DNA of 64,000 bases, from NCBI GenBank assembly GCA_907165135.1, contig OU015569.1:7502501-7566500 (forward strand), read 5' to 3'. Positions 1 to 8,767 of this stretch are shown in pieces (the stretch's first letter is position 1; each line of letters begins with the position of its first letter). Both the position numbers and the translations under genes were made by a program. The notes beneath the pieces were generated by a model that was not told where the DNA came from, did no database searches, and saw only the letters and a list, made by a program, of their open reading frames with translations. Source of the stretch: Oikopleura dioica. Its lineage: Eukaryota; Chordata; Appendicularia; Copelata; Oikopleuridae.

Positions 1-1582
1 GTAATGCACAACTTGGTCTCCAGCATCTCAGTCTTTCCGGGGGGTGCACAAACACCAAAACAGTTCAGCATGAGTTTATCCATGCGCTTGGTTTCTGGCA
101 TGAGCAACAACGTGGCGATTTCGCGAGCAATATTAACATGAACAAAGAGGCATATTCCTGCGACGAATCCTTCTGGGGTCCAACATACCAATGCTTGATG
201 GATTGTGAAGATGGATTTAGCCAGTGGAAGGATTTGCACTCACCTTATGATTTTGACTCGATCATGCACTATTACGGAAACACTTGTTCTGATGGGTCGA
301 TTCCGTTGATGACCCATAAAGGTGATAATTTACCGCTGCGAAAATCATTGAGCTTTTGAAGGTACCACCGCGGGTGTTGAACCGAATCCACCGGGTGATA
401 GAATGACAACACAAGATGCTCTGCAAATTAACGCATTCTATGAGTGCCCCATCCAAAGAACATTTTCTTGCAACACATGGAACTATCCCTCACAGAGCGT
501 GTACTTGGAATCAAGGAGATGTGACGGCGTTCTGGACTGTATCGATGGTAGCGATGAGGATCCTGCTAAATGCAATACCGAGAATAATTGCAGTAACCAA
601 ATTCAACTTGCCGGAAATATTTATGTTAAAAGTGGCGACGCAAATGGTCGACTCGTCTACTTATCTCAAGACAGATTGAGGAAATTGTGCTTTCACTCGA
701 AGACATTAATCGGACATGGATACTGGATAGTTGTCGAAAACGTGGAGGGGCAGGAAGCGTCATGTGAGTCAACGTGCGGAGCTATAATTATGGCAGAGCT
801 TCCCGAATGGAGTCGATGTGTTGACGGGGCTACTTTCAAAACTTACGATTCAGTAACGCAGCAATGGAAAGAACATTCCAATCCGATATTCTACACGGCA
901 ACTTCTGACGACAACGTATTGACAACAACGACGACAACAACGACGACTACACTTGGTGTCAATGATTACGTTCAGCTATCTGGAGTGAGCGTTCACAAGA
1001 AATACAATGGCTTGTACGTTAAATCTGGAATATTGAATGGAGAAGACTACTTTTCTAAAAAGTTTCGCGGAACCAGCAGAGCAGAAACAGAAAGTCATTT
1101 TTTGTTTCTGTCGGAGAGCGGGAACTCTTGGATCGTATCGTCCGAGCTAAATTCGCAATCTGGTGATTTGTATCTTTCAGTTGTCGGAGGAGCTACTTTA
1201 GAAACATCTGAGAGCTGGTTTCAGAAGGTAGGAGGTGAATGGATAGAAGCATCGATTTCAACAGAAATTGCAAATAATATGCTGCCAGTTGATGAATGTG
1301 AAACAATAGAAAACCCTTGTTCTGATCCGCTCAAATCTTGTGTTGATAAACTCGATGGGTATTCTTGTGAATGCATTTCCGGCTATGTTGAAGAAGGAAA
1401 CTCTTGTGTTGATTTCGAAGAATGTAAATTCGAGGGCACTTGCGAAAGTGGATACATTTGTACGGAGCTCATCGGATCCTACAAGTGTGTGTGTCCTGTC
1501 TCGCAACCAGTCTCGGATTCATATAATACTTCGTTTATTTTCTAACCGTTGCAAGTGTGAATTCCGAAACAGGCCATCATGA
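1..1582 (+). CDS. Astacin-family zinc metalloprotease with LDLa and EGF domains (5' end missing)
   Basis: Secreted zinc endopeptidase of the astacin (M12A) family. Translation is open from base 3. The active-site helix HEFIHALGFWHEQ (bases 69-107) carries the three zinc-binding His and the Glu of HExxHxxGxxH; the Met-turn SIMHY lies near base 270. A 31-base GT-AG intron (322-352) restores the frame past two stop codons. Next come an LDL-receptor class A module (Cys-rich, ending DCIDGSDE, bases 465-575), a ~65-residue module with YVKSG, YLS and WIV blocks, a Thr-rich linker encoded by an ACAACG-type microsatellite (~925-952), a second diverged copy of that module, and two EGF-like modules (~1285-1510). 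A 46-base intron at 1510-1555 would end the protein at the TGA of 1580-1582; without it the stop is at 1543-1545. Signal peptide, propeptide and N-terminal catalytic half lie outside the window. Family assignment is firm; substrate is unknown. Confidence 0.85.
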
Positions 1583-1882
1583 TCTTCCTGATATTTCTTC
1601 AACTCGGCGAAGTGACTTAGGAGAGACCAAGATCCAACGCAGCGTCCGCAAAGAAAATCGTAGATCTCTAGTAGACGATCTTCGATTCAGCAAAAGACAG
1701 TACAATTTAATGCTGAAGCGGGGAATCACTATTTCGTACGATTCAGTTTCCAAATCAAGCTTGAGCAATACTCGTCATTTAGTGCAGTGGTTCAAACTTT
1801 CTTGTGAGGATAAAAATTATTTCGAAATAATAGAAAAAAATATAAATTGGAACCCAAATAAGCAATACTCCCAACTCTCGCC

Positions 1883-3075
1883 CGGGGAGCAGATGCTCTT
1901 GTTCAAAAATGGACGGACACATGGGATCAAAGTTCCAAGAGTTATCTAGTTCCGTATTATTTTATGTCAAGCTACCCTGAAGAATATAAAGAACCCATAA
2001 GAATGGCACTGGAGGAGTTTGAAAGGTCAACATGCATTAATTTTCTGGAAATAACTGAAGCTGCGGCGTCTCTTTGGCCTGCGAAAATTCTAGTCCACAG
2101 AGGAGAAGATGGACCTGAGCAATTGGAAGGATGCTGGTCGCATTTAGGCAAAGAGGAGACGACTCAACTTCTTTCTCTTTCAGGTATGATTGTGGTTCGA
2201 TTTCCTCATGTTACGGAGTTAAAGCCGGTTGTCTCAGCACAGAGACGATTCACCACGAATTCTTACATGCTCTCGGCTTTTGGCATGAACAGCAGCGTCC
2301 AGATAGAGACGATTTTATTGATTTTCACGAGGATAGATTCAGCTGTTCTGATGCCAGTCGTAATGCTAATTATGACTCAATTACAATGAGAGGCTCGACA
2401 TGGAACGATCTCAAATCCCCTTACGACTTCGACTCTGTAATGCATTACGACGGAAATAACTGTGGCCCTGGTTATATGACACACAAGGGCAGTAATAATG
2501 TCGTTTCGCCAAACAACCATCGAATGTCCACCCAAGATGCTTTGGAGTTAAATGCATTCTACAACTGTCCGCTGCAAGAGACTCTGAACTGTCCGAATTC
2601 CGCTAGTGAACACCGCGCTGTTTATCTACGGACCAGGAAATGTGACGGTGTCGCGGACTGCGAAGACGGCAGCGACGAAAGCGTGAGCGCATGTTCTGAA
2701 GACTTGAAATGTTCGACCGGAATCTCTCTCGTTGGCAATGAATTTTACGCTAGAATTGACAAAAGCGGTTCCTTTGAGAGGATCAACGGTCACTTGTTCT
2801 ATCTGTCAAACGACGGGAAGCTGAAACTGTGCTACAGTAGAGTAAACCTCGCTGGACAAGGAAGATGGATCGTTCAAGAGAATCTCCAGGGCTTCGAACA
2901 CAGCTGCGATGAGAACTGCGGAGCGATTGCTTGGGCTATGCATACAGCCACGAGTGACTGTATAACTGGGCTCGAGTTCCAAACATTCACAAATGGAGAA
3001 TGGGCGATTCCGGGAACCTCTGATTATTCTGCTGTAGAAGGTAATGCTATAAAACAGGGCTTTTTATTCGTATAA
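1883..3075 (+). CDS. Astacin-family zinc metalloprotease with LDLa domain, tandem paralogue
   Basis: Second astacin, sharing the architecture of the upstream gene. The mature domain starts near 1883 with KWTDTWDQSSKSYLVPYYF, matching the N-terminal strand and VPY motif of mature astacins. A 41-base GT-AG intron (2184-2224) joins the exon ending TTQLLSLS to the exon starting AGCLSTETIHHEFLHALGF; the zinc motif HEFLHALGFWHEQ is complete and the Met-turn is SVMHY. An LDLa module (Ca-box DCEDGSDE) and one copy of the unfamiliar YLS/WIV module follow; unlike its neighbour it has no EGF tail before the stop at 3073-3075. The N-terminus is unresolved: frame 1557-1949 is open and may hold propeptide, and an ATG at 1579 opens a hydrophobic stretch MIFLIFLQLGE, but no canonical splice joins these to the mature domain. 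Head-to-tail arrangement and shared modules indicate tandem duplication. Confidence 0.85.
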
Positions 3076-3140
3076 CGGATAACAAACCCAAAAGAAGCGC
3101 TATTTTCGACCAAATAATCACAAAATACTCTCAACAACTG

Positions 3141-3146
3141 AAAAAA
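3141..3146 (-). terminator. RNA polymerase III T-run terminator
   Basis: Six T residues on the minus strand four bases after the 3' end of the tRNA gene, the usual Pol III stop signal. Position and length fit; no other role is implied. Confidence 0.7.
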
Positions 3147-3150
3147 GTTT

Positions 3151-3231
3151 GACTGAAGTGGGATTCGAACCCACGCCCCCGAAGAGATTGGAGCCTTAAT
3201 CCAACGCCTTAGACCGCTCGGCCATCCAGTC
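3151..3231 (-). tRNA. tRNA-Leu, anticodon AAG
   Basis: The reverse complement folds as an 81-nt class II tRNA. The acceptor stem is GACTGGA/TTCAGTC (7 pairs with one G-T). The D-arm holds the A box TGGCCGAGCGG. The anticodon stem TTGGA/TCCAA encloses the loop TTAAGGC, giving anticodon AAG. There is a long variable arm, and the T-arm holds the B box GGTTCGAATCC. No intron is seen and CCA is not encoded, as expected for a eukaryotic gene. A T-run follows. It should decode CTT (and CTC after A34-to-I editing) leucine codons. Confidence 0.95.
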
Positions 3232-3293
3232 CTGACGAGGCGATTGAATTCGTAATTATTTAATTCAAAGAAATTACGATGAACAGGATTTTG

Positions 3294-4184
3294 CTAGAAA
3301 TTGACAGACGATTGATAATTTCTGCGTTTTCTAATTTCGTGATGCAGAATTTTTTCTAAATCCTGAAAGGTATTCTTTCGAATAGCCGGTGCGCTCCTTA
3401 TAAGATTCATAATCAGCTGATCGGGTGATCCGTCGACGTTCTGTAGGTACAGAAGGAATGAATGAATTATCTGCTCCTCTGTTGTGCAATTTTGCGATGT
3501 TATTCGTGAGAAATGGTGTTTCTTTAGCTTCATTTGCGACCACAAGGTTGACACTGCGTCTTGTTATAGGATTAAACATACAGTAGGTTGACATAAAATT
3601 CGATGAGCTCGGCTTATTAAGCCGAGAGTATCGTTTTATCCTTGTCCTGCGCCTTTAACAGACACCCAACTAGCGACGAATTTGATCATCCAAAAACTGC
3701 TGATAACTTTCTCCAAGAACTCAAAGGGCATCTCGTTTTCAATCAGGTCTGCCAGGTAACCCTTGTCGATGATTAAAATAACTATCGTCTGCTTTAGTCT
3801 ACTAGAAAGAAATCACCGCTGCCTGCCAAGCCCCTGATTGTCCACGGAGAATTTTGCATAGTCGCCGGACATATCGTGGATCTCCTGATTCAAAAATGTG
3901 TTCAATAAGAGCTCTTGCCAAAACTCTGTTGGGTCCAGAAACTCGTTTCAGGTACGAGCCAAAGTCACGTGACAGGACAACTTCGCGTATGCAACTGTCA
4001 ATCAAAGGCGTTCCACGAACGCGCAAGTTTTCCCTGACTATTTTAGCCGTGATTTCAAGTCTCTGCAGGGTCGACGAATCGTAATTCACGTCATAGGTGT
4101 CGACCAGTTTTGGAAAACGTTTAACTTTGGCGACGGAAGAGATGCTGAAGTATCGCTTGATTGATTGACGGAAGGGTAAACATC
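3294..4184 (-). CDS. Unrecognised multi-exon gene (5' part not located)
   Basis: Helical, charged protein that I do not recognise. One exon runs 4184-3817 (including VRENLRVRGTPLIDSCIRE and GPNRVLARALIEHIFESG). A 55-base GT-AG intron (3816-3762) joins it in phase 0 to 3761-3636 (GYLADLIENEMPFEFLEKV). The frame then meets a stop at 3636-3638. The region 3554-3294 (TTEEQIIHSFLLYLQNVDG and NLIRSAPAIRKNTFQDLEK) also looks coding and would join in frame only through a GA-AG intron starting after CAAG near 3643, so the protein either ends at 3636 or continues to 3294. A preceding exon must exist because no start codon is in frame. The run of amphipathic helices suggests an alpha-solenoid or scaffold, but that is a guess. 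Confidence 0.55.
3608..3626. repeat. Perfect 9-bp hairpin
   Basis: CTCGGCTTA and TAAGCCGAG flank a single T, giving a perfect palindromic stem on either strand. It lies ten bases beyond the possible stop codon (3636-3638) of the minus-strand gene, so in an mRNA it would be a stem-loop just inside the 3'UTR, or inside an intron if that gene continues to 3294. The sequence differs from the metazoan histone 3' stem-loop. Confidence 0.6.
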
Positions 4185-5058
4185 CTTACGTGTAGAAATT
4201 ATGAAAGTCTCTGTTCCGGGTTCGCAATCGTTCCGATACAAGCGGCTTCTCCTCACTTCCAATATCGAAAAATCTGTTTTAAAATTGACAATTAATCATT
4301 CCGTTAAACTGTAAATAAAACTGCTTGCCACTTTTCCTGTGTGTGACGGGAAACGAATCTATGCTCAGTTGGACCAGCTCAGGCAGCGACTTTGCCTTTC
4401 TCTTTCTCACGGTTACTTTCATGATTATAACTCGCGGGCGAAAAAGTTTATGAGATTAATTTTTTGGATGACTTTCCATTTTGAGTTTTCGGAATCAAGA
4501 CACACAACGACAAAGCCTCTTCAACTCCTTTATGCCTCTGTATGAACAGTCCTCTGCCAGGAAGCGGGTGTTGACACAACAAACCAAGTTCTGCGCTAAG
4601 TAGCGATGGAATTTATACAGCAGTTTACTTTTTATTCATTAATTAGTGATAAGAATCTTTTTCGGAGATTGAATTTCAAAGGGTCGTAGTAATGTACAGG
4701 GAGAACTTCTTCAGCTCTGTGACAGATTGTTCAATACAATGGAGAGATTTCGAGGACGAGCTTCGGGGATGAGTCGAATGCGGTTGTGCTTGACCCGAGG
4801 AAAACGTGTCGGACTAGAGTAAGTAAATCGCTGGTAGTGATTTTGCGCATTGGATACTCGCCGAGACTTCTTGTTGGCTTTGCAAAACTGATACTGGATT
4901 TCGCATGTTGGCAAACTCATACTACCAAGTAGTAATGTTTACTACCAGTGTATTTGCAGGTTTGTACTGCATTTTAGCCAATAATTTGCTAATGTTCATT
5001 CGGCCTTATTCTGATCGGAATAATTCATATGTCACGCGACGATTTGCGCCTAAACAAA

Positions 5059-6573
5059 TTATACAAAATAAAGAAACCTTAAAAAAGCAATCATCAAAAT
5101 GCATGTAAAGGAATAAACATCCATTTTTCTAATCCATTCCTTTGCATCGAGTCGATTCAACAACGATAAAGTCTCATTGCATTTCTGAATATTGCAGGCG
5201 TCCGTACCCTTAATACCCGCGTTAATAATAATTTCTCCTGGGTGTAAAACCTCCTTAACGGCATCAAATGAATTCTGAAAATTGTCAGAAATCATTGAAA
5301 TGACGCCACCGATCCAAGTTAGCCCCATGAGAATCCAGAAGAACACAGACATTCTGTAGATGCTTAATAAGATTGAAACGGTGCTCTGGTTTTCTTCTAA
5401 AATCTATAGAGCATCTATTCTACAGAGTCTATACACGATTTCACGCTCCTGTAATAGGCTTGGATCATGACGGGCCAATCTGACGGATCACAAAGTTTAC
5501 TCAGCCCAGTATTCTTGTTGACATCTTTGGAAGGAACTTGAGCAGGCTCAAATGCAAAATACGACTGCATGATTGTTCAAATAAAAATAAAGACTTATTT
5601 GCGATTTAGATTTCTTCGAGCCAGGCCTGGGTTGATTAATTCATAGAGGCAAGCTGTTTCATTTCTTATGCGTTTTGCATCTTCATCCGGCTAAAGAATT
5701 AGAGTTCAATCATGCTCCAAAAACGACCAGGCTTACCGGATCATTTCGGGGCAAAAAATCGCCGAACCCGATCGTCTTCGAGTAATCAGATAAATAACTT
5801 GATTTTAATCACGAAAATACCGTCAGTGAAATGATTATGAAATAAATTGCGTCGAGAAAAGTCCATCCCTCAACAAATTGAAAGATTTTGGCGGGAATAA
5901 CAATCATCAGCATTGTGCCTAAAATACGCAATGATAAAATCCATGATGTGAAATGCTGAACCTGATATCAGGTAGCCGTAAGTTATGACTTTCGAGGGGA
6001 GCTTGAGGGACTTCTTGAACTTGTCGATTGCAGAACCTATGAGATCAGCCAGCGAGCCAATCATGTAGGCAAAGTAGGGTATGCCAATGATGGTAAATAC
6101 GATGCAAAACAGCTTGCCCTAGGAATACATGATTGAGTGGAGTTAATTTTTAATTGCTCTTCTAATGGAACTACCGTCATGGACAGACACGTCACATCAC
6201 TGTCCATAAACGATGAAGAAACATCGGGAAATGTTTGGTGCTGTCTGCCACTGTATGCTTATCTGTATAGAAGACAGCTGCGTTCCATTTTCAAGTTCGC
6301 AAACTGATTAGTATTTCTTTACCTCCTCGGTTACTGGCGTGATGGATCCATAGCCGATTGTCGTTGCCACTGAATTGAATTGTAGCTATTTAATTTAAGC
6401 TCCTTTTTGACAAGTGTTCAACAAATTTAGTGGTCAAGGGTAGATACATCTCGCGCCAGACAATGACTTACCTGTTCCAGCAAAGAAAAATGAGTTGTGA
6501 AAATTCCAATTATGTGTACAGTCGTTTTGAAGCGCGAGGAAATTGTTGATGCCAAATTGGGCGGTTCGCTTTG
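5059..6573 (-). CDS. Two-pore-domain potassium channel (K2P/KCNK family), 5' exon not found
   Basis: Plasma-membrane K+ leak channel. Read 5' to 3' on the minus strand: the extracellular cap and first pore helix (HNWNFHNSFFFAGT) to 6472; an intron; the first selectivity filter TTIGYGSITP in exon 6369-6323; M2 with GKLFCIVFTIIGIPYFAYM from 6118; a 43-base GT-AG intron (5961-5919); M3 with GTMLMIVIPAKIFQFVEGW; a 13-residue exon 5775-5737 carrying the second filter TIGFGDF; then a linker and M4 MSVFFWILMGLTWIGG from 5353. Both TxGF/YG filters are intact, so it should conduct K+. The intron before M4 (5448-5354) needs a GA donor, and the one after NPGL near 5620 needs GC or GG. The C-tail contains INAGIKGTDACNIQKCNET and ends at 5059 or later. 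The M1 exon upstream of 6573 was not located. Subfamily unclear. Confidence 0.88.
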
Positions 6574-6811
6574 CTGGTGTAAACGCGAAATTCCGAATAG
6601 CAGAAATGCTTTGAAATTAAATTTCATAATCTTAGTTCGACTAAGCTAATAGCTTTTACACACGGTAACTGGAGAACTGATTTGATCGTTGCACCAGAAA
6701 CAACGAGTATTTCATCGTTGAATGAGTCAGCTCAAGATAGGATATTCACCTAATGGAGCGCTCCTTGCTCGTTCTGTGGAAAGAGCTTGCGACAACGCGG
6801 TCAGTTTAGGT

Positions 6812-7207
6812 CTACTTATCCTTTCCTAGAACGGTTTTTGAAATGCTTTTCCAAATCTCGATGTATCGCTTCATGAACGTCTCGTTCTTGCCTTGAATCT
6901 CGTTCCAAATCTTCGTTTCCGCCGGCTTCGAGCAGTTCGATGAGAGCCATTTGTCGAAATACTTTTTAGTTGTTGGCGACTTGCACTAACGCTATTTTAT
7001 TTCTCGTTCCTCGCAAACACGTTTTCTTCACATATGAAGCATCCAAAGCCAGTTGAGCAGGATCACTATTTGCTTTGTACATTTGTATCCCCTTGCAGAA
7101 CTTGAAATTAAGGCCGAAGATGTAGAAGTATTTCTTCGAAAAATCCGACTTCTGAACACTCACTTGCCGCTTTGCCTCCTTGCACTTAGCCTCTTCTGCT
7201 TTAGACT
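6812..7207 (-). CDS. Small unrecognised gene, last two exons (possible RGS-like fold)
   Basis: Exon from 7207 (ESKAEEAKCKEAKRQ, then KKYFYIFGLNFKFCKGIQM) ends DASY at a GT donor. A GT-AG intron leads in phase 0 to YFDKWLSSNCSKPAETKIW and ends VLGKDK with the stop at 6812-6814. The order aromatic-FC-x-YK, then LALDASYYFDKW, then a helix with ETFMKRYIEIW, is loosely reminiscent of RGS/SNX-RGS helical bundles, but similarity is too weak to assign a function. No start codon is in frame, so an upstream exon is expected. It is transcribed towards the K2P gene on the same strand. Confidence 0.45.
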
Positions 7208-8017
7208 CTAGAAAACTGAAAACAACTTAATTTAGCTCGTGATTTTTTTCTTCAAAAATAAAAAATAATACTTTTCACATTTCACGAGCTATTCCTGCAC
7301 CAAGAAATAAATAGGCGATGTAAATAAGTAGCATAACTGTATAGGAGTACCAGGGGAGGAGCTTCCGTCTTCTCCGACTAGGAAAAATATTTTCAATAAG
7401 AATGACCTTTTGATAGAACCTAGATATATGGCACGGGGATTGTTCTCTTGTTTTCTTTTGCGCTCTTAACGAATCTGTTTTTTGGTTTTTTGTTTCGAAT
7501 ATTCAGAAACTATCATTTTAATTCTGATTTATCTGGAGACGCTTTTCAAATGCGTGAAAATCGTAAACCTCTGCCTGAATTGCGAATCCGATTTAGAACT
7601 GGCTTGAATTTGGACCATTTGGCAGGTACCATTCTTTCCTCATTTCCGTTGGGCACTTTCTTTCCATTTTTCGAGAACGGAACAGAGTGGCTTCTACGAG
7701 AGGTTAAATAAGAAAGACTGGAAGCAAAGGAAAAAGAATCTCAACGCGTACTGATCTATCACTTACTGTCAATAATTAGGTCTGGCATTTACCTTACTTA
7801 TTGGTTTTTTTTAAAAAGAAAGCTGTTTAATTACTATGAACCCTTGTTATTTTCTCTACGGACGATGATTAACGTGTTATTTGGTAATTACCGAAGAAAT
7901 TCTGATTCAATCTGTCACAGCCTTTAAATAACCCTCGCCTTGTATTTTTACATGCAGAATCCTTGAGGTTATTATTATTTGTCTGTCTATCGATGAACTC
8001 AAAACTAAATGTAGAGA
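7208..8017. other. No supported gene
   Basis: AT-rich spacer. An 87-codon plus-strand ORF at 7448-7711 starts with hydrophobic residues but shows no motif, splice context or codon bias that would support it. Nothing else is visible. Confidence 0.5.
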
Positions 8018-8245
8018 TCACTTTTTTCGTCTAAACTTGAGCTCGTTTCTTGGAGTGTCATTTTCACAATGCTGGACGCAATGCCCATTCGCTAACTGTT
8101 TTTTCTTGTTCACAGAAGCATCACTGGTGAACTCACTGGTACTGTGGGTAACCGTACTTGAATTACTTGCCAGAGTCTCTTCGTCGACGATTTCTTTCTT
8201 GATCACGTATTCACTAAAAACTCTGTCGGCGAGGTCCTCGGCCAT
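8018..8245 (-). CDS. Small hydrophilic protein, 75 residues, function unknown
   Basis: ATG-initiated ORF starting MAEDLADRVFSEYVIKKEI, with an acidic N-terminus, a Ser/Thr-rich middle and a basic end (ELKFRRKK). It has no signal peptide or membrane segment. It could be a whole small protein or the first exon of a longer one. Residue composition is protein-like and the start is good, but nothing links it to a family. Confidence 0.4.
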   Translation of the reverse strand: MAEDLADRVFSEYVIKKEIVDEETLASNSSTVTHSTSEFTSDASVNKKKQLANGHCVQHCENDTPRNELKFRRKK

Positions 8246-8767
8246 AGCTCGCCACGGAAGTAAAAAATAAAATCAAATCGCTCCGTCACTCATCTTTCCT
8301 TGTTCATTCAGTCACATGTTCACTGCGCCAGATTTTAAAGAAATCAACATAATGTATTTGTCAGTATAGTATAGGCGAATAGGGACGACGACACCGTGTG
8401 GAGGGCGCGCGCTCTGTCCTTCAGTGTCCACTAAACTCAACATATGTCTGCAAATTCATCATCTGCTCTTATGCATGATCATTTTTTCCCAGAAGCCTTT
8501 GCCCGAAAGATTATTTCTGCTTAAAATTTTATGAAATATGTCACATATCATGTGGAAATTTTGCTACAGTAAAACGAAATCTGACCACTTTTGATGATTT
8601 TTTTCAAGAAGATATTTCATTCCTAATCAAGAGTGAACGCAATTTTAAGTGTACATCAATCGACGTAGATGATCCTATTTTTGTCAAACGAAGTCTTCTT
8701 TGCGAGCATTCGTAATTTATTTCTATATGTTATTTATGAACTTGAATGCATTCTAATTGACGCTGGT

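Noticed and set aside
925-952. Thr run in the first astacin as a separate repeat locus
   Set aside because: It is a short in-frame microsatellite encoding a mucin-like linker between domains.
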